From Bacilli bacterium (lineage in GTDB: Bacteria; Bacillota_I; Bacilli_A; RFN20; CAG-288), in assembly GCA_028707375.1 (NCBI GenBank), contig JAQWCB010000052.1:1-6656 (forward strand): DNA of 6,656 nucleotides, read 5' to 3'. The notes below the pieces were generated by a model. The model searched no databases. It worked only from the letters and a program-made list of their open reading frames with translations, and was not told where the DNA came from. Positions 1 to 6,394 of this stretch are shown here, one piece after another (the first letter of the stretch is position 1; the number at the start of each line of letters is the position of its first letter). Made by a program: the position numbers and the translations under genes.

Positions 1-784
1 CCTTAGGAATATAAACATAGCGATTATTCATAAATGTCAACATATCGTAGCGATTAGAATAATTGATAGAGGGGTGGCAAATAAAACCCTGAAAGGAGAA
101 TTCTTCAGATTCAAAAGAGCAAGGCAAGCATTTTTTAGCAATTTCATTTCCGTATATGCGCGCGATTGTTTCTAATAAGTTTCCTCGACCCGTAGTTGAA
201 ACGATTTCTTTACCATCAACAGCAAGATGAAAAGCAATGCTGGGAAAACCGATAGCTAATCTTTCAATCATTTCAATTGATGAAGCAATTTCCGTACGAT
301 CAGATTTCAAATATTTAAGTCGAGCGGGAGTATTGAAAAAAAGTTCTTTAATTTCAAAAGTTGTTCCTTTTCTTAAAGAAGCCTCAGATATTTTCATTTC
401 CTTATCGGGCGAAGTTTCGATAATAGTTCCTTCTTTACCATCGGATGTTTGCATTTTAACTTTTGCTACGGCCGCGATGGAAGGTATCGCCTCGCCACGG
501 AATCCCAAAGTAGTAATACGTGCTAAATCGTAAACGGATTTTATCTTGGATGAAGCATGTCTCTTAAATGCCATTGCGGCATCTATTCTGTCCATCCCAA
601 TTCCGTCATCCTTAACCGCAATCAAATCCTTGCCCGCGTTAAAAATTTGGATTTCAATATTTTTTGCTTCCGCATCAATAGCATTTTCAACCAATTCTTT
701 GATTACAGAAGATGGCCTCTCAATCACTTCTCCCGCCGCTATCATATTAGCTAATTCAATCGGCATTAACTTTATTTTGGACAT
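1..784 (-). CDS. mutL: DNA mismatch repair protein MutL, N-terminal part (3' end outside window)
   Basis: MutL is the ATP-driven mediator of mismatch repair. It binds MutS on DNA and, in bacteria without MutH, usually carries a C-terminal nicking endonuclease. The frame is open from ATG at 784 to the window edge, giving 261 codons, the N-terminal GHKL ATPase half. Visible motifs are the N-terminal IAAGEVIERP (residues 15-24), the ATPase motif ELVENAIDA (30-38, with catalytic-type Glu33 and Mg-binding Asn34), DDGIGM (59-64), KRHASSKI (74-81), TLGFRGEA (92-99), the GTT loop (139-141) and LFFNTPAR (147-154). The visible part ends in the transducer region near NNRYVYIPK. The start is supported by a GAGGG site nine bases upstream and by alignment with the family N-terminus; Met7 is a less likely alternative. 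mutL follows the mutS stop after one base, so the pair is probably one transcript with coupled translation. The endonuclease domain and its DQHA-type motif lie outside the window and cannot be judged. Confidence 0.96.
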   Translation of the reverse strand, partial: MSKIKLMPIELANMIAAGEVIERPSSVIKELVENAIDAEAKNIEIQIFNAGKDLIAVKDDGIGMDRIDAAMAFKRHASSKIKSVYDLARITTLGFRGEAIPSIAAVAKVKMQTSDGKEGTIIETSPDKEMKISEASLRKGTTFEIKELFFNTPARLKYLKSDRTEIASSIEMIERLAIGFPSIAFHLAVDGKEIVSTTGRGNLLETIARIYGNEIAKKCLPCSFESEEFSFQGFICHPSINYSNRYDMLTFMNNRYVYIPK

Positions 785-785
785 A

Positions 786-3347
786 TTATTTTACCCTCTT
801 TTTCAAATCGAATAAAAAATTTAACGCCTCAAGTGGTGACATGCTCAATGGATCAATTTGCTTTAACTGATCAATTATCTCTTTGTCTTCATCATTCATG
901 GCAACTGGTAGCTCGACCATTTTGGTCTTCAGTTCGTTAAAATCAATCTTTTTATTTTCAAGTTTAGCCAAAATTGCTTTCGCGCGAATCAATACTTCTT
1001 CCGGGAGTCCAGCAAGGCGAGCAACATTTATTCCGTACGATTTATCCATCGGTCCGGGTTCAACTTTATAAAGAAAAGTTATTTCACCCTCTTTTTCCTT
1101 GACAGCAACATGAACATTTTCCACAACATTCAAATCACTAACCAATCTAGTGATTTCGTGATAGTGAGTTGAAAAAAGAGTCTTGGCATGAACGTGCTTA
1201 ACAATGAATTCGATGATGGATTGCGCCAAAGCCATGCCATCGTAAGTCGCAGTTCCTCTACCAATTTCATCAAAAATTAGCAAGGAATTACTCGTCGCAT
1301 TGCGCAGAGCACGATTGGTTTCCGCCATCTCAACCATAAAAGTCGATTCACCTTTAATTAAATCATCCGAAGCCCCAATGCGAGTAAAAATCGCATCAAT
1401 AACATATAAGTCACATTTCTTAGCTGGAACAAATGATCCCAGTTGCGCCATGATTACTATCAGTGCAAGTTCGCGCATATATGTTGATTTACCGCCCATG
1501 TTGGGACCGGTAATAATCATCACCTCTAATTGTGAATCCAAAAGATAGTTATTTGAGACAAATTGTTTCATCGGCATAATTTTTTCTATTGAAGGATGCC
1601 GGGCATCGACGATATTAATTCTCTTCTGATCATTGAATGTTGGACGCACATACCCGTTGTCAGCAGCAACACTCGCCAGTGAAACCGCAATATCCAATTT
1701 TGCTAAAGCCTCAGACAATTTTTGAATCTGATAGGTATATGTTTTAACCTTGGCTCTAAGCTGTTGGAACAATTCATATTCATATTCCATTCGGGTCTCT
1801 TCGGCATGCAAAATTTTATAACCTGCATCCTTCAATTCCTCGGTAATATATCTTTGTCCACTTGTCATCGTTTGTTTAGGAACGTAGCCAAATTCGGGTT
1901 TCACTTGCGACACTGCGCTCTTGCTTACCTCAATATAAAAGCCAAAGATTTTGGAATAGCCTATCTTTAATTTCGAAATGCCTGTCCTTTGCTTTTCCTT
2001 GGTCTCCAAATCCAGCAACCACTGTTTGCCAGCACTCGCCATCTTTATTATTTCATCTAGCTTTGCGGAATAACCCTTTTTAAATATCCCACCTTCTCGA
2101 ATAGTTAAAGGACAATCGGGCGATATAGCTTTTTCCAAAAGATTAGTTAACTCTTCAAAGTTACCCAAACCATCCTTAATTAAATCGAAATAGTTATTAT
2201 TAATTTGATTTAAGCTCTTCTTAATAGATGGCACAATAGCTAGTGAATTCTTCAGTTGAAGCATTTCGCGTCCCGTGCACGAATCAAAACCAACGCGAGC
2301 GATTAAACGATCCAAATCATATATTCTGTCCAGTTCATCCGCTAAATCACCGCGTAGTAAAAAGTCATTAACTAAAGTTTCTACCCGCGATAAGCGCAGT
2401 TGAATTTCCTTGATATCTGCTGATGGTTCATTAATATAGTTTTTTAAAAGACGAGTTCCCATACTCGTTTTACATTGATTTAACAACCAGTAAAGCGAAC
2501 CATATACTCCATCGCCATTAAGATTTTTAACCAGTTCTAGATTTACGCGACTGGCGTGATCAATTTTTAGAACTTTTGACATTACGCGATTAACAGCGGG
2601 CTTAAAATAATCCAAATCTCGTTTCTGCGTCTCGCGCAAATAGTTCATCAATTTGGAGATAGCCACCATCTGGCGATCATCCTTTATATATTTAAAAAGC
2701 GGTTCATATGCAATGCTTGTCGCATCGTTGTTGTAATAAGAGATACATATTTTGGTATTTTCTTTAATTGAGTTTATCAGTCGCGAATCTAACGAGGTAG
2801 AAACAATGACTTCGCGAGCATCGTAATTCACTAATTGCGAAAGAACATCTTCATAGGTGTGACCAACGTTGAGAACAACAATTTCTCCTGTCGATAAATC
2901 AGCAAAGGCTAAAATATACGCAAATTTATAATCAATGAGCGCTGCTAAATAATTATTATCCTGACTCTTAAGTTCTAAATTTGCCCCTGGAGTAATAATT
3001 TGAATAACATCGCGCTTGACGAGATTTTTAGTCTTTTTAGGATCTTCCATCTGCTCGACAATAGCAACTTTATACCCTTTGTCAATCAATTTTTGGACAT
3101 AGCTCAAGTAAGCGTGATGAGGAACTCCACACATCGGAGCCTTTTCTTTCTTGCCAACCGATTTGCCAGTCAAGTATAGTTGTAATTCCTTTGAAGCGAT
3201 TTTAGCATCATCAAAAAACATTTCGTAAAAATCACCAACGCGATACATAAGAATAACATCGGGATGTTCTTGTTTTATCGCTAGATATTGTTCAATCATC
3301 GGAGAAAACTTTTCAGTTTTTTTCTTTGGTTCTTTGCTATTTGCCAT
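786..3347 (-). CDS. mutS: DNA mismatch repair protein MutS
   Basis: MutS binds mispaired or looped bases as a dimer and uses ATP to become a sliding clamp that recruits MutL. At 853 aa it has the usual full length. The N-terminal mismatch-recognition domain has MIEQYLAIK (17-25) and GDFYEMF (38-44), which contains the Phe-x-Glu pair (F40, E42) that contacts the mispaired base. Connector and lever regions follow, with RTGISKLKIGY starting at 454 and clamp-domain RYITEEL at 499-505. The ATPase has Walker A GPNMGGKST (614-622), the STFMVEM signature, Walker B DEIGRGT (693-699) and STHYHEI (726-732). The C-terminus PLSMSPLEALNFL is the normal family ending, so the gene is complete. It is MutS1, not MutS2, because the recognition domain is present and there is no Smr domain. 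The ATG at 3347 has only a weak purine-rich stretch upstream (GAGAGAG, about 15 bases away). An in-frame TGA lies close upstream, so no longer form is possible. It has its own extended -10 promoter and leads into mutL. Confidence 0.98.
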   Translation of the reverse strand: MANSKEPKKKTEKFSPMIEQYLAIKQEHPDVILMYRVGDFYEMFFDDAKIASKELQLYLTGKSVGKKEKAPMCGVPHHAYLSYVQKLIDKGYKVAIVEQMEDPKKTKNLVKRDVIQIITPGANLELKSQDNNYLAALIDYKFAYILAFADLSTGEIVVLNVGHTYEDVLSQLVNYDAREVIVSTSLDSRLINSIKENTKICISYYNNDATSIAYEPLFKYIKDDRQMVAISKLMNYLRETQKRDLDYFKPAVNRVMSKVLKIDHASRVNLELVKNLNGDGVYGSLYWLLNQCKTSMGTRLLKNYINEPSADIKEIQLRLSRVETLVNDFLLRGDLADELDRIYDLDRLIARVGFDSCTGREMLQLKNSLAIVPSIKKSLNQINNNYFDLIKDGLGNFEELTNLLEKAISPDCPLTIREGGIFKKGYSAKLDEIIKMASAGKQWLLDLETKEKQRTGISKLKIGYSKIFGFYIEVSKSAVSQVKPEFGYVPKQTMTSGQRYITEELKDAGYKILHAEETRMEYEYELFQQLRAKVKTYTYQIQKLSEALAKLDIAVSLASVAADNGYVRPTFNDQKRINIVDARHPSIEKIMPMKQFVSNNYLLDSQLEVMIITGPNMGGKSTYMRELALIVIMAQLGSFVPAKKCDLYVIDAIFTRIGASDDLIKGESTFMVEMAETNRALRNATSNSLLIFDEIGRGTATYDGMALAQSIIEFIVKHVHAKTLFSTHYHEITRLVSDLNVVENVHVAVKEKEGEITFLYKVEPGPMDKSYGINVARLAGLPEEVLIRAKAILAKLENKKIDFNELKTKMVELPVAMNDEDKEIIDQLKQIDPLSMSPLEALNFLFDLKKRVK
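794..798 (-). promoter_or_regulatory. Ribosome-binding site of mutL inside the mutS 3' end
   Basis: GAGGG on the minus strand, nine bases before the mutL ATG (784-782) and inside the last codons of mutS. It supports the chosen mutL start and suggests that ribosomes finishing mutS help begin mutL. Confidence 0.75.
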
Positions 3348-3377
3348 ACTTATTTGAATTTCACTCTCTCATTTTTG

Positions 3378-3420
3378 CTCTTTTATTATAACAAATAAAA
3401 AAGTATAAAGTTATAAAGAG
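3378..3420. repeat. Interrupted inverted repeat overlapping the mutS promoter
   Basis: On the plus strand the left arm is CTCTTT (3378-3383) plus ATAAC (3388-3392), separated by four unpaired bases. The right arm is GTTAT (3410-3414) joined directly to AAAGAG (3415-3420), and the spacer is 17 bases. All 11 arm positions match. The left arm contains part of the -10 box and the expected transcription start. It could be an operator or only an AT-rich coincidence. The bulge and the lack of a T-run argue against a terminator. Confidence 0.35.
3385..3393 (-). promoter_or_regulatory. Extended -10 promoter for mutS(-mutL)
   Basis: The minus strand reads TGTTATAAT, a perfect TGnTATAAT extended -10 box for the housekeeping sigma factor. 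No good -35 hexamer lies 16-18 bases upstream, which extended -10 promoters can tolerate. Transcription would start near 3378, giving a leader of about 30 bases before the mutS ATG at 3347. The whole 3348-3488 gap is AT-rich. Apart from this box and the inverted repeat around it, nothing else was seen there: no small gene and no stem-loop followed by a T-run strong enough to call a terminator. Confidence 0.6.
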
Positions 3421-3488
3421 AACATTTTTTATTGTGGTATTTCACCTCTAAATAGTAATTATTCTATTAACTTTGAATTAAATTGATA

Positions 3489-3842
3489 CTATTGCTCAAA
3501 ATATTTTTTCTTTATTTCTTGATAAATAGTATGGTTGTGATCTTTATAATCTTTTAGTTCTGTAAAAGTATATTCCTTAAAGCACTTCAAATATAATTCC
3601 CGCAGTTCTTTATCGTAATAACTTCGTCCCAATATTTCATCCGCTATAGTAACAATTTTTGAATATGTATCAAATGATTTAATCTCTATAGTCCCGCAAA
3701 AATACAAGGATAATAAGGGAGGACGGATAACACGGATAGATTTTTGCATAAATACTTAATGTAAATTGTAATAAGTGATAAACCGTTCAAAATTAATTTC
3801 CACTATTCCATCATCAAATTTTGACAATGATGTTATTTCCAT
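3489..3842 (-). pseudogene. Small fifth gene of the transporter operon, interrupted by an in-frame TAA
   Basis: A frame starts at ATG 3842-3840 with an AAGGAG site six bases upstream, overlapping the end of the adaptor gene by 29 bases. It encodes 28 aa, including DGIVEINFERFITYYNLH, and stops at TAA 3758-3756. The same frame then stays open for 88 codons to TAG at 3489, giving a mostly soluble, charged C-terminal part with IADEILGRSYYDKELRELYL and ending KKKYFEQ. Read through the stop it would be a 117-residue protein. The downstream part has its own ATG at 3749 (86 aa) but no ribosome-binding site before it, so it is probably not a separate gene. The simplest reading is one gene broken by a nonsense mutation. 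Alternatives are a real 28-aa peptide followed by dead sequence, stop-codon readthrough, a sequencing error, or a separate 86-aa gene. The SD bases also encode Glu-Gly-Asp of the adaptor, so the SD could be coincidental. The protein family is not recognised and no function is proposed. Confidence 0.5.
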
Positions 3843-4596
3843 TTATGTCTCCTTCTATTTTCGTAAAATCGCCTTGATTCTCAAGAACAGTTATATATAC
3901 TTTCTTATAAAAATCTTTTCCCTTAATATCTATAACCTTATATACATAATCTCCTAATTGATCGTGGTAAATATATGAATTAACAACAAAAAGTCCATCG
4001 ATATGTTTAATATAATTCACATCAACTATAACTGTCTCATGATTGATATATTTACCATCATTGTCCACTTTCATCTCGACTGAATATTTACCTATTGTCG
4101 AATCAAAATGGAAATCACAGTCAAATAGATTAAAACTAGTCCTCGGATTTCTAATATTGATAGATATATTGCTGTCGCTTTCAATTTTGAATGATGGTAA
4201 AAAGTCCAGGTGAACCTTGGTTTCATCCAAATTATTTACAACAATATGATCATCGTAAATCTCGACTATAATCAAATCATAGGGAATTACATATTCGTTA
4301 ATAACTTGCCCCTTTTTCAATATGTCACCGGTTCTATAGTTATTTAAACTTAAATCAATTGTCGCGGTTGGTATATCAAAATTTCCCATATAAAAAGAGG
4401 AGAACAATAATTCATCTTCATATACATAGTCTTCACTGATAAAATCACATAATGGATAAACGTCTTTAAGGTCTTCCGTTTGAACAACGTGTTGATTTGA
4501 ACCGCCAATATTATTGGAAACGTTGTTAGTCGCAACAAATAACATCGAAGAAGCGATAATAAAAATTACATTAATAAAAACTAAGAACTTTTTCAC
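3814..4596 (-). CDS. Short membrane-anchored HlyD/MacA-like adaptor subunit of the ABC transporter (putative)
   Basis: This 260-aa protein has one N-terminal hydrophobic segment (about residues 4-22, after KK) and a long polar outer part. It has no lipobox, so it is either a signal anchor or a secreted protein. The segment TGDILKKGQVI (89-99) resembles the first half of the lipoyl-like barrel of HlyD/MacA-type membrane fusion proteins. The C-terminal third, GLFVVNSYIY followed by GDYVYKVIDIKG and a final EGDINGNNIIVKI, follows the pattern of the beta-barrel and membrane-proximal domains of those proteins. Family members normally carry a coiled-coil hairpin between the barrel halves, and none is visible here. 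The start is GTG at 4596, directly after the permease TAA, with GGAGG eight bases upstream inside the permease gene. It probably works with the ATPase and permease, as YknX does with YknYZ in Bacillus. The stop is a double TGA. The fold assignment rests on motif pattern and gene context, not on a search. Confidence 0.6.
   Translation of the reverse strand: MKKFLVFINVIFIIASSMLFVATNNVSNNIGGSNQHVVQTEDLKDVYPLCDFISEDYVYEDELLFSSFYMGNFDIPTATIDLSLNNYRTGDILKKGQVINEYVIPYDLIIVEIYDDHIVVNNLDETKVHLDFLPSFKIESDSNISINIRNPRTSFNLFDCDFHFDSTIGKYSVEMKVDNDGKYINHETVIVDVNYIKHIDGLFVVNSYIYHDQLGDYVYKVIDIKGKDFYKKVYITVLENQGDFTKIEGDINGNNIIVKI
3849..3854 (-). promoter_or_regulatory. Ribosome-binding site of the interrupted small gene
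   Basis: AAGGAG with ACATAA before ATG 3842, inside the last codons of the adaptor gene. Sequence and spacing are near ideal. This is the main reason for placing the start of the small gene at 3842 instead of at the unsupported ATG at 3749. Confidence 0.5.
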
Positions 4597-5745
4597 TTAT
4601 CTTTCCTCCACTAAAATTGTCGAAATATTTATTCTTGTTCCAAGAATAGATGGAAGCAATACACTTAAATAACTCAGAAAAATGTAAATTATCAAAACTA
4701 AAAATGTCGTATTGGAATTAAACATTATAAAGTTTGTAAAATAGATATGGCTCAAGATGAGTTCCACATTGAAAAGCACAACCAAAAAAGTTAAAAAGCC
4801 CATTAACGCTCCAATTAAAATGGTATATAGAGATTTTTTAGTAAATAAGAAAACAATGGAATCTCGACTTGCACCGATAGCCCTTCTGATACCAATTTCA
4901 TTATATCGTTCCTTGATGAGTATTATTTGAACGATGGCTGTACAAATACAAGATATAACAAAAGTTGTGCCAATTGTTATATATGATGACTGAATAATAT
5001 AATCTTCAGTATGTTGCAATATATCCTGAACTTTATAATATGAAATAAAATTCTGGTTATCATCAAGTTCGTCGAAGGTATAGTTACTGGTATAAATAAC
5101 CGTTTCAACATTAGGATATGGTGAATCAAATAAGCTTAGATATGTTGTATAGGGGATAAAAATTTGAATTATGTCTTCATTTATATTTCTCTTTATATCT
5201 GAATTATCTTCCAAAACACCTTTTAACACAAAATCATGTCCCATCATTCTAATCTTGTCATTAGGTTTATATCCAATTTTTTTCAATTGAGAACTATACA
5301 TAACCATTGCATTGCTTTGCGATATAATGTCTAAGTCATCAAATGATTCTCCTTCCAATAATTTGCTACTAACTATCGTACTGGAATACGCACTCGGCAA
5401 GGGAAAAGTTTCGAAATTCTTTTGACATCCAATCACTTTTACATTTAAATTTTCGTACATGATATTGGTATCTGGATTTTTGGCGCCATAATAAAAGAAA
5501 TGATAATCAAGATTGGTAAATTTATTATTCATAACGCTTTTATATTCTTTGCTATCCATGCCTCGATAAGCCGAATATCCAATCGGATAGTTAGCATAAT
5601 CTATATTGTGTACGATGCTTTCAATTCTTGCCGAATTAAATGATACAGAAAGGAAAAAAGTTATAACAAAAGATAAAAATAATAAAAAAGCATAACCTTT
5701 CTTCTTTTTGCCATATTCATCCCTCATTTTTTCAAATATTTTCAT
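4597..5745 (-). CDS. MacB/FtsX-type ABC transporter permease
   Basis: A 382-aa membrane subunit with the four-helix MacB layout. Helix 1 is at about residues 17-36 after a basic KKKK stretch, followed by a large outer domain (about 37-254), helix 2 at 255-277, helix 3 at 305-325 and helix 4 at 348-368. The outer domain has the usual core pattern, including VIGCQKNF, LLEGESF and a VLKGVLED strand. After helix 2 comes ERYNEIGIRRAIGAS (279-293), the FtsX-domain signature that includes the coupling segment for the ATPase. The C-terminus TRINISTILVEER also fits the family. Such permeases act mechanically from the outer face of the membrane, moving peptides, lipids or drugs; the substrate here is unknown. 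The start chosen is ATG 5745 (MKIFEKM), supported by AAGGG seven bases upstream. A longer 405-aa reading from 5814 only adds out-of-frame ATPase sequence. The gene overlaps the ATPase end by 14 bases and touches the adaptor start. Confidence 0.9.
   Translation of the reverse strand: MKIFEKMRDEYGKKKKGYAFLLFLSFVITFFLSVSFNSARIESIVHNIDYANYPIGYSAYRGMDSKEYKSVMNNKFTNLDYHFFYYGAKNPDTNIMYENLNVKVIGCQKNFETFPLPSAYSSTIVSSKLLEGESFDDLDIISQSNAMVMYSSQLKKIGYKPNDKIRMMGHDFVLKGVLEDNSDIKRNINEDIIQIFIPYTTYLSLFDSPYPNVETVIYTSNYTFDELDDNQNFISYYKVQDILQHTEDYIIQSSYITIGTTFVISCICTAIVQIILIKERYNEIGIRRAIGASRDSIVFLFTKKSLYTILIGALMGFLTFLVVLFNVELILSHIYFTNFIMFNSNTTFLVLIIYIFLSYLSVLLPSILGTRINISTILVEER
4605..4609 (-). promoter_or_regulatory. 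Ribosome-binding site that fixes the GTG start of the adaptor
   Basis: GGAGG lies within the last permease codons (Val-Glu-Glu), eight bases before GTG 4596-4594. The permease TAA touches the GTG, so termination and re-initiation are probably coupled. No ATG near the hydrophobic segment has a comparable site. Confidence 0.8.
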
Positions 5746-6394
5746 GAAGTTTCCCTTCTTGCAATTCAAGAATTCTATCACATTTATGTGCAACATTTTT
5801 ATCGTGAGTAACAATAATGATTATCTTGTCGGCAGAAAGAAACTGCCTCAATATTGAGAGCACTTGGTCAGCGTTTCTAGAATCTAAATTTCCTGTGGGT
5901 TCATCGCATATAATAATTTGTGGTTTATTAATTAAAGCTCTCGCCAAAGATACTCTTTGCTTTTCTCCACCGCTTAGATAGTTAACTTTTTCATTAATTA
6001 TTTGATCCAAGTTTAATTTTTTTATCAAATAATTATAGTATTCTGAATCCAATTTGCGCTTAGAATATGCCAAAGGGGCTTTAATATTATCCTCAACACT
6101 AAGATAATCGATTAAATAATATGATTGAAAAACAAAACCAATCTTTTCATTTCTCAAAGCAAAATTATCACACCTTTTATCGATGGTTTCACTGTCGATA
6201 TTTAACTCTCCTTTAAAGTTGTTGTCAAGAAGGCCAAGAATATTTAATAATGTAGTCTTACCACTTCCTGATTCGCCAAGAATAGCGTAAATATTTCCAC
6301 TTATAAATTTATAATTTAGATTATCAATAATTGTTCTTTGCCCGAATTTTTTTGATATGCCCTTGGCCTCATATGTTACATTACTCATAAGCAT
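5732..6394 (-). CDS. ABC transporter ATP-binding protein, MacB/LolD type
   Basis: A 220-aa cytoplasmic ATPase with every catalytic motif intact. Numbered from ATG 6394 these are Walker A GESGSGKT (40-47), Q-loop Q90 within IGFVFQSYYLIDYLSV, signature LSGGEKQR (140-147), Walker B IIICDEP (160-166), D-loop GNLD (168-171) and switch His197 in VTHD. The compact length, the FQ..YL...SV.DN pattern after the Q-loop and DEPTGNLD are typical of the MacB/LolD/FtsE branch that pairs with FtsX-type permeases, and such a permease follows with a 14-base overlap. ATG 6394 is preferred because AAAGGA lies ten bases upstream. ATG 6388 (MSNVTYEA, 218 aa) is an alternative, and the family alignment begins only at about residue 8. 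The open frame extends up to 6469, but that part is the upstream gene read out of frame. The gene overlaps the 3' end of the preceding gene by 14 bases (8 with the later start). Confidence 0.93.
   Translation of the reverse strand: MLMSNVTYEAKGISKKFGQRTIIDNLNYKFISGNIYAILGESGSGKTTLLNILGLLDNNFKGELNIDSETIDKRCDNFALRNEKIGFVFQSYYLIDYLSVEDNIKAPLAYSKRKLDSEYYNYLIKKLNLDQIINEKVNYLSGGEKQRVSLARALINKPQIIICDEPTGNLDSRNADQVLSILRQFLSADKIIIIVTHDKNVAHKCDRILELQEGKLHENI
5753..5759 (-). promoter_or_regulatory. Ribosome-binding site that fixes the permease start
   Basis: AGAAGGG, seven bases before ATG 5745-5743, inside the last ATPase codons. The alternative upstream ATG at 5814 lies deep in the conserved end of the ATPase and would add 23 residues unlike any MacB N-terminus. 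Confidence 0.7.

Noticed and set aside
237..815. Plus-strand open frames opposite mutL (237-533, 546-815, 557-754)
   Set aside because: They lie antisense to well-supported mutL motifs, have no ribosome sites and show no family pattern; they are shadows.
883..1970. Plus-strand open frames opposite mutS (883-1071, 1300-1548, 1722-1970)
   Set aside because: Antisense to conserved MutS coding sequence, including Walker A and B, with no independent support.
3433..3447. GGT/ACC mini-stem followed by an A/T-rich stretch as a terminator
   Set aside because: Only three base pairs and no continuous T-run on the transcribed strand.
3715..3723. GGGAGGA-like ribosome site on the plus strand
   Set aside because: No start codon at a suitable distance and no open frame behind it.
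3724..3738. CGGATA-ACA-CGGATA short direct repeat as an operator
   Set aside because: Only two six-base units inside the small gene's frame, with no promoter nearby; too short to support.
3787..3824. 8-bp inverted repeat TCAAAATT / AATTTTGA with a 22-base spacer, as a terminator
   Set aside because: AT-only arms apart from one C/G pair, a long loop, no T-run after it, and position inside coding sequence; chance level in AT-rich DNA.
3775..3957. Plus-strand 60-aa frame opposite the adaptor 3' end
   Set aside because: It runs antisense to the adaptor end and the small gene, with low-complexity hydrophobic content and no ribosome site.
4350..4538. Second minus-strand frame (62 aa) inside the adaptor gene
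   Set aside because: It is out of frame with the adaptor, has no ribosome site, and the adaptor frame is better supported.
5746..5814. Longer permease start at 5814
   Set aside because: The extra 23 residues are the end of the ATPase read in another frame; ATG 5745 has its own ribosome site and a normal MacB N-terminus.
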